64,000 nucleotides of DNA. It comes from an uncultured Propionibacteriaceae bacterium (GTDB lineage: Bacteria > Actinomycetota > Actinomycetes > Propionibacteriales > Propionibacteriaceae). Where the stretch lies: positions 1 through 64,000 of the forward strand of contig CALBCJ010000033.1 of the NCBI GenBank assembly GCA_937926975.1. The letters are read 5' to 3'. Below the pieces are notes generated by a model. That model ran no database searches, was not told the origin of the DNA, and saw only the letters and a list, made by a program, of their open reading frames with translations. The first letter of the stretch is position 1, and every line of letters starts with the position of its first letter. Shown piece after piece: positions 51,728 to 60,764 of the stretch. Both the position numbers and the translations under genes were made by a program.

Positions 51728-52153
51728 ATGACGGCAGAGGTGAACGTCGAGCAGCAGCGGCGGCTGTACGGCGAGCCCCTGGCGACGCTCGCCGGACGGA
51801 TCCAGTCTGCCTTTGGGCTGACCCAGGCCGGCCTGGCGGAGATCCTGGGCCTGTCGGCCCCGATGCTGTCGCAGCTGCTGTCGGGGCGGCGAGCCAAGAT
51901 CGGCAACCCGGCGGTGCTGGGGCGCCTGCAGGACCTGATCGCGCTAGCCGAGGTGGCCCCCAGCCTGACCTCGGGCCAGGTCTCCCAGCGGCTGGCCGAG
52001 ATCCGGGAGGCCGTCCCGACCATCACGAGCTCACGGCCGGTCCTGGCCGGCCTGCGGCAGGCCGCCGGGCCGGAGGAGCTGGAGCGCTTGGCGGGCCTGT
52101 CGCGCTCGCCCGCGCTGGCCCAGCTGCTGAGGGACGCCGCTGCGGATGGGTGA
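51728..52153 (+). CDS. XRE-like DNA-binding protein coupled to a kinase
   Basis: This 141-residue protein has a helix-turn-helix at about 22-60 (FGLTQAGLAEILGLSAPMLS followed by QLLSGRRAKIGNPAV). The remainder is helical and ends DAAADG. AGGAGGACCG precedes the ATG, a near-perfect ribosome site. Its TGA stop overlaps the ATG of the serine/threonine kinase gene (TGATG), so the two proteins are made together. The kinase may phosphorylate it or be controlled with it; the sequence does not show which. Confidence 0.83.
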   Translation: MTAEVNVEQQRRLYGEPLATLAGRIQSAFGLTQAGLAEILGLSAPMLSQLLSGRRAKIGNPAVLGRLQDLIALAEVAPSLTSGQVSQRLAEIREAVPTITSSRPVLAGLRQAAGPEELERLAGLSRSPALAQLLRDAAADG

Positions 52154-53367
52154 TGCCGGTGGGTGAGGTCTTTGCGGGCCGCTACGAGCTGCTGGACCTG
52201 CTGGGGCAAGGCGGTATGGGCTCGGTCTGGCTGGTCCACGACCGGCGGCTGGACCGGGTGGTCGCGGCCAAGGTGCTGCGGCAGTCGGACGCGGCCTCGC
52301 TGCTGCGCTTCGTACGCGAGCAGGGGATGCGGGTGTCGCACCCGCACGTGGTGGCCCCGCTGGGCTGGGCCGCGGAGGACTCCCAGGTGCTGTTCACGAT
52401 GGAGGTCGTCGACGGCGGGTCGGTCGAGGTCCTGATCGGCGACTACGGCGCCCTGCCGCCGCGGCTCGTGGCGGAGGTGCTGCGCCAGCTGCTGGCCGGG
52501 CTGCAGGCGGTGCACGCGGCTGGGATCGTGCACCGCGACATCAAGCCGGCGAATGTCCTGCTGGCGGCGACCGGCACGGGGCGGCCGCACGCTTTTCTGT
52601 CGGACTTCGGGATCGCGGTCGACCTGGACGGGCCGCGGCTGACCGAGGCGGGGGTGGTGGCGGGGACCCCCGGCTACCTGGCGCCCGAGCTGGTGGCGGC
52701 GGAGGAAACCACGCCGGCTGTTGACCTGTACGCGGTGGGGGTGCTGGGCGCGGCCATGCTGACCGGGCTGAAGCCGAGGCAGATCGACCTGCAGCAGCCC
52801 CCGCCGGCTGGCGTCCCGGGCTCCCTGTGGCGACTGCTGCGAGACCTGGTCATCGCCGACCCGGGCCTCCGCCCGTCCGTGCCAGAGGCCCGCAGCCGGC
52901 TGGACCTGCCCGAGCTCGCCTGGACCGCAGACGCTATCGGCGACATTGAGGTGCTGCGCCAGATCCCCGACCGCTGGTACCACGCCACCCCGGGAGGGCC
53001 ACCTCCGGTCGCTCCCGCCGCCTCGGAGACCGCCACCGTGCTGCGGGCTCCCGACGTGGCTGCGCCCCCGTACGCGCCGGAGCCGCACCCGGCACCGGCC
53101 CTGCCTGGGCTGCCGGTGGCAGGCACGCAGCCAGCACCGGAACCTCTGGCTCCAGCCCTCCCGTCAGAGCCCCCGCCGCTACCCGGGCTGTCCTCGCGTA
53201 CGGGCACCACCGCCTCCAGCAGTCCAGGTACCCCGGTCCCCGGACCGCCGCCGGTCAGGGTGCCCACGACCCGGGTCGAGCGGCGACCGGGTCGGGCCCT
53301 GCTGCTCAGCTCGCTCGCGGTCCTGGTCGGCGGGATCATGCTGGTCGTCGCCGGGCTCGTCCTCTGA
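52153..53367 (+). CDS. Membrane-anchored serine/threonine protein kinase
   Basis: This 404-residue protein has an N-terminal Hanks-type kinase domain (about 8-265): glycine loop LLGQGGMGSVWLV, lysine in VVAAKVLRQ, catalytic loop HRDIKPANVLL, DFG in LSDFGIAVD, and GTPGYLAPELVA. A proline-rich linker of about 100 residues follows, then a single hydrophobic segment at the very C-terminus (LLLSSLAVLVGGIMLVVAGL). No outside sensor domain is present, so it differs from PknB and is tail-anchored. It overlaps the HTH gene by one base. The activation signal is unknown. Confidence 0.92.
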   Translation: MPVGEVFAGRYELLDLLGQGGMGSVWLVHDRRLDRVVAAKVLRQSDAASLLRFVREQGMRVSHPHVVAPLGWAAEDSQVLFTMEVVDGGSVEVLIGDYGALPPRLVAEVLRQLLAGLQAVHAAGIVHRDIKPANVLLAATGTGRPHAFLSDFGIAVDLDGPRLTEAGVVAGTPGYLAPELVAAEETTPAVDLYAVGVLGAAMLTGLKPRQIDLQQPPPAGVPGSLWRLLRDLVIADPGLRPSVPEARSRLDLPELAWTADAIGDIEVLRQIPDRWYHATPGGPPPVAPAASETATVLRAPDVAAPPYAPEPHPAPALPGLPVAGTQPAPEPLAPALPSEPPPLPGLSSRTGTTASSSPGTPVPGPPPVRVPTTRVERRPGRALLLSSLAVLVGGIMLVVAGLVL

Positions 53368-53390
53368 GCGCACCGCGCGACCGTACGGTG

Positions 53391-55322
53391 TCAGCGCCGG
53401 CGCAGGAACGCCCAGACCGCACCGGACACGCCGCCCAGCACCAGCACGACTCCCCCGCCGACCAGACCCGTCCGCAGCCAGCCGCTGCCCGGTGCCCGGC
53501 TCGCGGGAGCGGACGGTGACCCGGCCGGGCCTGAGGAGGCCGGAGCCGGGGCGGCGGAGCCGCTGGAGCCGCTGGTCTGCACGGTGGCGCCAGACGCCGG
53601 CTCGCCGTTCGTGGTGCCGCTGACCTTGACCGAGAAGCTCACCTCGACCGGCTGCCCGCCCAGGACCGGTGACTGCTCCACCGTCATCGCGTAGTAGTAG
53701 TCCCCAGACATCGAGAAGCCCAGGCCGTCGTCGGAGCTGCGGGCGCTGTCCCAGCGGTTGCGGTAGCGGACCTCCGGCACCTCGACCACGTTCTGCTCGG
53801 CTGTCTTGGGCGTGGCGCCGGCGCTGGTGACGTCGTACTCGGTGACCGGCGTCGGCAGGGACACGATCCGGCTCATGTCGGGGGCGTAGACGGCGTCCGC
53901 GGTGAACACGGCACCCGGCTGGGTCACAGTCCCCGGGGCCACCGTGAGCCCGTGGTCGGCGAAGACCGCGCTCTGGCCGTACCCGAGCCGGACCTTGAAG
54001 AAGACCATCTCACCCGGCACCAGCGAGGCCGTGTACGTGCCGGGGGTGATCTCAGGCGCGTCGTTGAAGCCCGCGCCGCCGGTCACCGGCTGCCGGGTGC
54101 CCGACGGGGCCAGACGGACCGAGCCGTCGGAGTGCGGGACCCCGGCGACACCCCGGGGCAGCTCGGGCAGGTTGGCCACCGGCGGCTCCTCCACGACCCG
54201 GATCTCCACCGGCGAGGTGCCTTCCTTCCCCGGGCCTCGCTCGATCTTCGCCACGAAGCTCTCGGCCTGCGCACAGCTGCGCTGCTGGTCGGTGGGACCG
54301 GTGTCCTCCGGGTCGAGCGGCAGCGCCAGCATCGTGTAGCCGCGGACCAGTCCGAACGGGTGGGTCACCGTCCCGAGGATGGTCTGGGAGTCGCACTCCA
54401 CCCCACTGTCGGTCTGCAGGGTGTAGCTCCAGCTGGACTGGGCGTCGTGGGTGGCTGCCGGGATCCGGGTGAGGTAGCTGAACCGCAGCGTCGACCCGGG
54501 GACCGTACGGCGGACCTTGTAGTACGTAGTCGCCTCGTCCGCCGCCGAGGTGGTGACATCGGTGTACTGGCCCAGGGTCAGGACCGGCGCGGCGTCAACG
54601 GTGGATGTGCCTCGGACGGGGGTGCCGGCCACGGTGAAGGGCCGTGCCGCCCGGGCGCCCAGGGTCCGCAGGGTCGCCGTGAGGGCCTTGGCGCTCGCCG
54701 CGTTGTAGTAGGTGCCGCCGGCCACCTGGGCGATGCAGGCCAGCTGGGAGCGGGCCCTGTCGTCGACGCCGAACCCCACCGTGTCGATCTGGATGCCGAC
54801 CCCGCTGGTGACGAGCTTCTTGATGGTGGCGCAGGGGTCGGGGTCGCAGGTCTCCTCACCGTCTGACACCAGGATGATGTGGCGCAGGCCGTCGGGGCCC
54901 AGGTCCTGGGCGCCCTGCTGCAGCGCGTACGCGATCGGGGTGTCCCCCCGTGGCGCGAAGCTCTGGACCGCCGTGGTCAGCGCGGCCTTGTCCAGGGGCT
55001 GCACCGGGTGCACCAGGCGGCTGTCGCTGCAGGCGCTGGGTGCGGGCTTTCCGTCGCTGTCCGCCCCGTACACCCGCAGCCCCACCTGGGCGCTGCTGGG
55101 CATGGCCTCGAGGCTGCTGAGCAGGGCCTGCTGCGCCGCCGCGATCTTCGTGGTGCCGGACGGGTCCGGCTGCCTCATCGATCCCGAGGCGTCCAGCATC
55201 AGCAGGACCTTCGGCGCCTCGCCCTCGGCACGCGCCGGGACCGGTGCGGCCATCAGGACCAGGCACAGCGCTGCGAGGAGCGCGGCCGCTCGCCGTACGG
55301 CTCGGGCAGGGACTGGGGTCAT
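53391..55322 (-). CDS. Exported vWA-domain protein with a C-terminal membrane anchor
   Basis: This 643-residue protein has a signal peptide (about 1-33), then a von Willebrand A domain with the metal-binding MIDAS DASGSM near 45-50 and further elements RGDTPIAYAL and IILVSDGEETCDPDPC. A long beta-rich region follows, then an alanine/serine/proline-rich linker and a C-terminal helix (LVGGGVVLVLGGVSGAVWAF) ending in arginines. It is likely displayed on the cell surface and anchored by the tail. Similar actinobacterial proteins are uncharacterised. AAGGAGGTACTGCCC before the ATG at 55322 is an excellent ribosome site. It is convergent with the kinase gene. Confidence 0.9.
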   Translation of the reverse strand: MTPVPARAVRRAAALLAALCLVLMAAPVPARAEGEAPKVLLMLDASGSMRQPDPSGTTKIAAAQQALLSSLEAMPSSAQVGLRVYGADSDGKPAPSACSDSRLVHPVQPLDKAALTTAVQSFAPRGDTPIAYALQQGAQDLGPDGLRHIILVSDGEETCDPDPCATIKKLVTSGVGIQIDTVGFGVDDRARSQLACIAQVAGGTYYNAASAKALTATLRTLGARAARPFTVAGTPVRGTSTVDAAPVLTLGQYTDVTTSAADEATTYYKVRRTVPGSTLRFSYLTRIPAATHDAQSSWSYTLQTDSGVECDSQTILGTVTHPFGLVRGYTMLALPLDPEDTGPTDQQRSCAQAESFVAKIERGPGKEGTSPVEIRVVEEPPVANLPELPRGVAGVPHSDGSVRLAPSGTRQPVTGGAGFNDAPEITPGTYTASLVPGEMVFFKVRLGYGQSAVFADHGLTVAPGTVTQPGAVFTADAVYAPDMSRIVSLPTPVTEYDVTSAGATPKTAEQNVVEVPEVRYRNRWDSARSSDDGLGFSMSGDYYYAMTVEQSPVLGGQPVEVSFSVKVSGTTNGEPASGATVQTSGSSGSAAPAPASSGPAGSPSAPASRAPGSGWLRTGLVGGGVVLVLGGVSGAVWAFLRRR

Positions 55323-55347
55323 GGGCAGTACCTCCTTTGCGATCGTT

Positions 55348-55376
55348 AACCTAACGTTTGCATACGCAAAGGTCAA
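55348..55376 (-). promoter_or_regulatory. Promoter of the vWA gene with a central palindrome
   Basis: On the minus strand TTGACC (plus 55371-55376) and TAGGTT (plus 55348-55353) are 17 bases apart. The spacer contains TTTGC and GCAAA arms around four bases (plus 55357-55370), which could bind a dimeric repressor. Confidence 0.6.
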
Positions 55377-55436
55377 CCTGCTCCCGCTGCCTCCGGGTGG
55401 TCCGCGGCCAGCGCAGCGCCGTACGGCCGGCGCTGG

Positions 55437-56259
55437 TCAGCCGGCAATGGTGGCGTCGGTGAGGGTCCCGTCGGGCTCCACCTCGACGATGATCACGTGG
55501 CCGGCGAAGAGGTCGCCGTCGTCGTACATGGGGGCCGCACTCCCGTCCGAGCCCACCTCGAGCGACTCCAGGCTGACCCGGCTTGCCACGTCCGCCTCGG
55601 TCAGGGCCGGGCCCGTTCTCGCGCCACTCGTTCGCCAGCCCGGTCAGCTCGCTCGCGATGTACGTACGCCAGCGGCTGTCGGCGCCGGCCGCGTCGGCAG
55701 CCAGGCGCCGCAGACCGGCCAGCGCCCCGGTCACGGTCTCGGCACCCTCAACGCAGTCATCGTCCAGGTCCAGGTTCACCTCCACCTCGGTGCCGAGCCA
55801 GTCGACGGTGCCCGACATCCAGCCCAGGCTGCGGTCCACCTCGAAGCGGCCGAGCTCGCACTCGACCGCGACTGGCGCCCGGTACTGCGCCAGACGCTGC
55901 TCCAGCTCGGGCAGCTGCAGCCCACGCTCCAGGACCTCGAGTAGCGCCATTCGAGGCGGCAGCGAGCCGCCGGGGACCGGGACCGCGCGACGGACCCGGA
56001 CCCGGTACTGCGTGAAGCGCTCCAGGTGGTGGATCCAGCCGTCACGCTGATCATCGGTGGCCAGCCACTCCAGGCGTGCCTCGGTGTCCACCAGCTCACC
56101 GCCGTCGAGGTAGCCCACCACCTGGGCGCTCGGCACCCACAGCGGCCGACCGGGAGACCGGCCGGCGCCACTGAGCCGGTCACCGGTCACCACGACCAGC
56201 TCGACCTCACCCGCCTCGAACCGGCTGAAGAACTGGTCCCGCTGCTGCTGCTCGCTCAC
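55437..56259 (-). pseudogene. DUF2262 protein gene with a one-base frameshift
   Basis: The frame from the GTG at 56259 encodes SLGWMSGTVDWLGTEVEVNL and runs to ASELTGLANEWRENG. It then reads arginine-rich nonsense. In another frame, ALTEADVASRVSLESLEVGS, YDDGDLFAGHVIIVEVEPDG and TLTDATIAG follow to a TGA at 55437-55439. Together they give the DUF2262 pattern, whose C-terminus has DGDLFxGH. Removing one C from the GGGCCC run near 55605-55612 would restore NGPALTEAD. It may be a true mutation or a sequencing error. The family's role is unknown. If intact the product would be about 273 residues. Confidence 0.75.
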
Positions 56260-56326
56260 GCGTCGGAGGGTACCGCCGGCGATTCCTGGAATACTCCCCG
56301 CGCCAACCGCGTTGCTGCTGCAGACT

Positions 56327-56349
56327 CCTCCACGGCCCTAGCGTGGAGG
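56327..56349 (+). promoter_or_regulatory. Palindrome upstream of ahpC
   Basis: CCTCCACG and CGTGGAGG are perfect 8-base arms around GCCCTAG, ending about 30 bases before the ahpC ATG. It could be an operator for a peroxide or redox regulator, or a hairpin in the 5' leader. Confidence 0.45.
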
Positions 56350-56378
56350 CTCCGACCGCCGACCACACCGAGGTACTC

Positions 56379-56942
56379 ATGGGAATCATCAACACCGAGA
56401 TCCTGCCGTTCACCGCCACCGCCTTCCACAACGGTGAGTTCGTCGAGATCAGCGACGCTGACCTGAAGGGCAAGTGGTCGGTGGTCTTCTTCTACCCGGC
56501 TGACTTCACCTTCGTCTGCCCCACCGAGCTCGGTGACATGGCCGACCACTACGACGAGCTGCAGCAGCTCGGGGTCGAGGTCTTCTCGGTCTCCACCGAC
56601 ACCCACTTCGTGCACAAGGCCTGGCACGCCGACTCCGAGACCATCGGCAAGATCCGCTACTACATGGTGGGCGACCCGGCAGGGGTGATCACCACCAACT
56701 TCGGTGTGATGCGTGAGGGCGCCGGGCTGGCCGACCGGGCCACCTTCCTGATCGACCCGCAGGGCGTCATCCAGTTCGTGGAGCAGACCGCTGAGGGGAT
56801 CGGGCGCAACGCCACCGAGCTGATCCGCAAGATCAAGGCCGCCCAGTACGTGGCCGCCCACCCCGGTGAGGTCTGCCCGGCGAAGTGGGAGGAGGGCGCC
56901 GAGACCCTCAGCCCGTCGCTGGACCTGGTCGGCAAGATCTGA
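56379..56942 (+). CDS. ahpC: Alkyl hydroperoxide reductase AhpC (2-Cys peroxiredoxin)
   Basis: This 187-residue peroxiredoxin reduces hydrogen peroxide, organic peroxides and peroxynitrite. The peroxidatic cysteine is Cys47 in PADFTFVCPTELGD, and the resolving cysteine is in HPGEVCPAKWEEG near the C-terminus. It is of the AhpF-dependent type, starting MGIINTEILPF. GAGGTACTC precedes the ATG. The reductase partner ahpF follows 87 bases downstream on the same strand. Confidence 0.97.
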   Translation: MGIINTEILPFTATAFHNGEFVEISDADLKGKWSVVFFYPADFTFVCPTELGDMADHYDELQQLGVEVFSVSTDTHFVHKAWHADSETIGKIRYYMVGDPAGVITTNFGVMREGAGLADRATFLIDPQGVIQFVEQTAEGIGRNATELIRKIKAAQYVAAHPGEVCPAKWEEGAETLSPSLDLVGKI

Positions 56943-57029
56943 CACCGCACCCCGGGTGGTGGGCGCCGCCTGCCACCCGGGCCCGTACGCCCCCGACTCC
57001 CGTACCACCTGCTCACCGAAGGAACACCC

Positions 57030-58604
57030 ATGCTCGACGCCACGATGACCGCCCAGATTCACGGCCTGCTGAAGGAGAACCTGCGCGAGGACGTCGAGCT
57101 ACGGGCCCGCCTCGACAACGGCCCGAAGTCCGCCGAGATCCGCGAGCTGCTTGACGAGCTGGCCGCGCTCCACGACCGGGTCACGGTTGTCGACGACCCC
57201 GACACCGAGGCCCGGGTGCCGTCGTTCGCGATCGCCCGGCCCGGCACCGAGATCTCCGTACGGTTCGCGGCGCTGCCGATGGGCCACGAGTTCACCTCTC
57301 TGGTGCTGGCGCTGCTGCAGGTCGGCGGGCACCCCAGCAAGTCGGTGACGCCGGAGCAGGTCGAGCAGATCCAGGCCCTCGACGGCGAGCACCACTTCGA
57401 GACCTTCATGTCGCTCAGCTGCCAGAACTGCCCCGACGTGGTGCAGGCGCTGAACACCATCTCCATCCTCAACCCGAAGTTCCACCACACCGCCATCGAC
57501 GGTGCCCTGTTCACCGACGAGGCTAGCCAGCGGCAGGTTCTGGCGGTGCCGACGGTCTTCAAGGACGGTCACCTGTTCGGGCAGGGCCGGATGACGCTGG
57601 CCGAGATCCTGGCCAGGCTCGACTCCGGCGCCGAGGCCCGCGAGGTGGAGCGGGTCAACGGCCTCGCCCCGTACGACGTGCTCGTCGTGGGTGGTGGCCC
57701 GGCCGGCGCTGCCGCCGCCGTGTACGCGGCCCGCAAGGGGATCCGTACCGGGATCGTCGCTGAGCGCTTCGGTGGGCAGGTGCTGGACACGATGGCGATC
57801 GAGAACCTGGTCTCGGTCCCGCACACCGAGGGCCCGAAGCTCGCCGCCGACCTGGAGCGCCACGTCGACGCGTACGGGGTGGAGGTGACCCACCTGCAGC
57901 GGGCCACCGGGCTGGTCCCGGCCGCCGAGCCGGGGGGCCTGGTCACCGTGGAGCTGGACTCGGGCGCCAGCCTCAGGGCCAAGACCGTGGTCGTGGCGAC
58001 CGGCGCCCGCTGGCGGACGATGGGCGTGCCCGGCGAGAACGACTACCGCAACAAGGGCGTCACCTTCTGCCCGCACTGCGACGGGCCGCTGTTCGCCGGC
58101 AAGCCGGTCGCGGTCGTCGGTGGCGGCAACTCCGGCATTGAGGCCGCGATCGACCTGGCCGGGGTGGTCTCCCACGTCACCGTGGTCGAGTTCCTCGACC
58201 AGCTCAAGGCCGACGAGGTGCTGCAGCGCAAGCTGCGCAGCCTGCCGAACGTCGACGTGGTCCTCTCCGCCCAGCCCACCGAGGTCGTCGGCGACGGCTC
58301 GGCCGTGACCGGGCTGCGCTACCAGGACCGGACCACCGGCGAGCAGCACGAGCTGGCCGTCCAGGGAGTCTTCGTCCAGATCGGCCTGCTGCCCAACAGC
58401 GAGTGGGTCGACGGCACCCTCGAGCTCTCGCCGCGCAAGGAGGTCGTGGTCGACGACCACTGCCGGACCAGCCTCGACGGTGTCTTCGCCGCCGGTGACG
58501 TCACGACCGTCCCGTACAAGCAGATCGTGATCGGGATGGGCCACGGCGCCACCGCCGCCCTGTCAGCCTTCGACCACCTGATCCGGGTCTCCGCCCCGGC
58601 CTGA
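57030..58604 (+). CDS. ahpF: Alkyl hydroperoxide reductase AhpF
   Basis: This 524-residue flavoprotein transfers electrons from NADH to AhpC. The N-terminal double thioredoxin-fold part holds the redox pair C131/C134 in LSCQNCPDVV. The thioredoxin-reductase-like part has the FAD loop VVGGGPAGAAAAVYAARKG, the second redox pair in TFCPHCDGPLF, the NAD loop VVGGGNSGIEAAIDLAG, and the C-terminal AAGDVTTVPYKQIVIGMG. All sites look functional and the length is typical (about 520). GAAGGAACACCC precedes the ATG. Confidence 0.97.
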   Translation: MLDATMTAQIHGLLKENLREDVELRARLDNGPKSAEIRELLDELAALHDRVTVVDDPDTEARVPSFAIARPGTEISVRFAALPMGHEFTSLVLALLQVGGHPSKSVTPEQVEQIQALDGEHHFETFMSLSCQNCPDVVQALNTISILNPKFHHTAIDGALFTDEASQRQVLAVPTVFKDGHLFGQGRMTLAEILARLDSGAEAREVERVNGLAPYDVLVVGGGPAGAAAAVYAARKGIRTGIVAERFGGQVLDTMAIENLVSVPHTEGPKLAADLERHVDAYGVEVTHLQRATGLVPAAEPGGLVTVELDSGASLRAKTVVVATGARWRTMGVPGENDYRNKGVTFCPHCDGPLFAGKPVAVVGGGNSGIEAAIDLAGVVSHVTVVEFLDQLKADEVLQRKLRSLPNVDVVLSAQPTEVVGDGSAVTGLRYQDRTTGEQHELAVQGVFVQIGLLPNSEWVDGTLELSPRKEVVVDDHCRTSLDGVFAAGDVTTVPYKQIVIGMGHGATAALSAFDHLIRVSAPA

Positions 58605-58692
58605 TCCGGGCCGCCCTCCTCAGAATCCATCAGCTCCGGGCCGGTCAGCTGCCCTGCATTCGTGTACGGTGCGTCTCGACCGGCCCGGTCAT

Positions 58693-59320
58693 TCATCCAT
58701 CATCTAAAGCAATTTCTGCCAGCTGCTCTACCTTTTCCCAGAAATCGACGTCGAGACGAGGGTCGTCGTCGTTGTACCACATGTCTGCGCGTCCAGGATG
58801 GGGGCCGTTGAGGTCGACTGCCAGGCACACGATGGTAGACTGATGGAGATAGAAGGCGTATGAGCCTGAGAAGCGTTCGCGCCAGTCGCTGTCAAGCTCA
58901 TCCCCCAGGCAGACCACCTCAGAGAGCTGACCGAATCCGCGATCGCCAAAGTCGAAATTGTAGAAGCCGTCGTGGACGGTCTCGTAGAACGATTTCAGGG
59001 GCTCAGGGACCAGATGCCACACCTCTCGGACATTGCGACAGTCCGGGTCTACAGTATCGGGCCACGTAGGTTGCAGTGGGTTGCCGCCGATGTAGTAGTA
59101 CGGCTCTCCCTTCGCGTTCAGCAGCGTGTAGATGACAACGTAGCGGCCTCTCCCACAGGGCGAGCTCGGCATCGGTGCAGCGTTTTTCGAGGCGGGAGAG
59201 CGTCTTGGGAATCTGCTCGCCGACGACTTGGCGCATCAGGCCGATCATCAGCTTGACCCGGTCCTTCGCCTCAAGCTCGACGAGAGCCCGCCACGCCTCA
59301 GGGATAGGTCCCTCGACCAT
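58693..59320 (-). pseudogene. SUKH/Smi1-like gene interrupted by a frameshift
   Basis: One minus frame from the ATG at 59320 encodes MVEGPIPEAWRALVELEAKD and runs to RLEKRCTDAELALWER. The next frame continues GRYVVIYTLLNAKGEPYYYI, WHLVPEPLKSFYETVHDGFY and ends EIALDDG at 58693. The join falls in a GAGAG stretch near 59150; adding one GA would restore the frame. The fragment LKSFYETVHDGF resembles the core of SMI1/KNR4 (SUKH) domains, often immunity proteins for polymorphic toxins. The family call is tentative. The intact product would be about 209 residues. The codon use is less GC-rich than in neighbours. Confidence 0.6.
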
Positions 59321-59629
59321 GACGACGCTGCCGTGCCTGCGCCCTTAGTGGTTCAGGAGCTCGAGCTTTGTCGGCTCTGCCTCGGGCTTCCGACGGAGCC
59401 AGCCGAACAGTCCCACTGGTGTGCGCCTTCCTTGCGACCTGGTTCCGACGACTGAACCCTACCAGGTGCAGATTGTCCACGCCTTCGATCAGGAAGACCT
59501 ACCGCCTGAAGCATGACCAGGCCTACGGAAACCTGGCGAGTCAGATCAGAGCTCGCTGGTCGAGACGATCAGAGCCCAGACCAGGGGTTTGGCGATGACC
59601 AGCGCCACTGGGCGGGGAGGGTCGGTCGG
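59321..59629. other. Stretch between the SUKH-like remnant and the dihydroorotate-dehydrogenase-like gene
   Basis: No well supported gene lies in these 309 bases. A minus-strand frame at 59345-59416 could encode a 23-residue peptide starting GTG and reading GLFGWLRRKPEAEPTKLELL; it has no clear ribosome site. It may be the remains of a longer gene that preceded the SUKH-like one. Confidence 0.4.
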
Positions 59630-60658
59630 CTACAGCCCGGCCAGTGACCCGTACGTGGCCTTCGCCTTCTCCAGCGCCACCACGTACCCCTGCCGCTCGA
59701 ACTCCTCGGCGTCGACGTCGACCGGCAGCGCCAGCATCCCGCGGAACTCGTCGACGGATGCGAAGTCCTTGTGCCGCATCCAGTCCTGCAGCCCGTCCAG
59801 CAGCGACTGGGCGTACTGCACCCCGTGCCGGACCAGCGAGGTCGTGGTCATCACCACGTCTGCCCCAGCCAGCAGGTACTTCACCACGTCCTCGCTGGTG
59901 TCGACACCGCTGGTGCCGGCCAGCGACGCCTTCACCCGGCCCCGCAGCGACGCGATCCAGGTCCGCGGCAGCCGCCCGTCGAACGGGATCGACAGCGCCA
60001 CCCCGGGCTCCATCTGCAGGGTCTCAATATCAATGTCGGGCTGGAAGAAGCGGTTGAACATCACCAGGCCGTCGGCTCCGTGCTGGTCGAGCTGGACCGC
60101 CATGTCACCGAACGACGAGAAGTACGGGGCGAGCTTCACCGCGACCGGGACCGAGACCGCGTCCTTCACCCCGACCAGGATCTCCAGGTGCCGGTTCTCG
60201 ACCTCCTCCGACGGAATCCGGGCATCACCAGGAACGTAGTAGATGTTGAGCTCCAGGGCCGACGCCCCGGCCTCCTGCATCCGCTTCGCGAAGGAGATCC
60301 AGCCACCCATGCTGGCGCCGTTGAGGCTGCCGATCACCGGCACCTCGACCGCGCTCGCGGCCCGCTCCAGCAGCCGCAGGTACTCGCTCGAGACCGGGTC
60401 CGAGCCGGGCGCCTTGATCGGCACCGACGGAAAGTACGACAGCGCCTCCGCGTACGCCTCGGTCTGCTGCTCCTGGATCTCGAGCTGGCGGGCCTGCTCG
60501 GCGCGGATCTGCTCCTCCATCAGCGAGTACATGACGATCGCCCCGACGCCCCCGTCGGCGAGCGCCTTCACCCCGTCGACGGTCTGCTGCAGCGGCCCGG
60601 CCGACGCCACCAGCGGGTTGCGCAGCGGCAGGCCCAGGTAGCTGGTCTCAAGCCTCAT
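59630..60658 (-). CDS. Dihydroorotate dehydrogenase-like flavoprotein
   Basis: This 342-residue protein has the dihydroorotate dehydrogenase fold: LGLPLRNPLVASAGPLQQTV at the start, VPVIGSLNGASMGGWISFAK, ALELNIYYVPGD, VPVAVKLAPYFSSF, and the FMN phosphate loop region near DVVKYLLAGADVVMTTTSLV. It lacks the usual catalytic cysteine loop that I would expect in a true PyrD, and such proteins are frequently found next to nifJ. It may be an oxidoreductase linked to pyruvate:ferredoxin oxidoreductase. Its ATG follows GGAGGAACC. The next gene upstream on this strand is nifJ, 85 bases away. Confidence 0.87.
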   Translation of the reverse strand: MRLETSYLGLPLRNPLVASAGPLQQTVDGVKALADGGVGAIVMYSLMEEQIRAEQARQLEIQEQQTEAYAEALSYFPSVPIKAPGSDPVSSEYLRLLERAASAVEVPVIGSLNGASMGGWISFAKRMQEAGASALELNIYYVPGDARIPSEEVENRHLEILVGVKDAVSVPVAVKLAPYFSSFGDMAVQLDQHGADGLVMFNRFFQPDIDIETLQMEPGVALSIPFDGRLPRTWIASLRGRVKASLAGTSGVDTSEDVVKYLLAGADVVMTTTSLVRHGVQYAQSLLDGLQDWMRHKDFASVDEFRGMLALPVDVDAEEFERQGYVVALEKAKATYGSLAGL

Positions 60659-60674
60659 GGTGGTTCCTCCGTGT

Positions 60675-60764
60675 CTCGTGCCCTACCGGGCGTCGGTCTC
60701 GAATGACGAAGCTGCGGCCCTGCCCGGGCCACGGACTCGTGCCCTACCGGGCGTCGGTCTCGAA
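60675..60764. repeat. 29-bp direct repeat at the 3' end of nifJ
   Basis: A 29-base sequence starting CTCGTGCCCTACCGG and ending GTCGGTCTCGAA occurs at 60675-60703 and again at 60736-60764. The second copy spans the nifJ stop codon and its last seven codons. The first is a downstream duplicate in the gap before the dihydroorotate-dehydrogenase-like gene. Confidence 0.9.
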
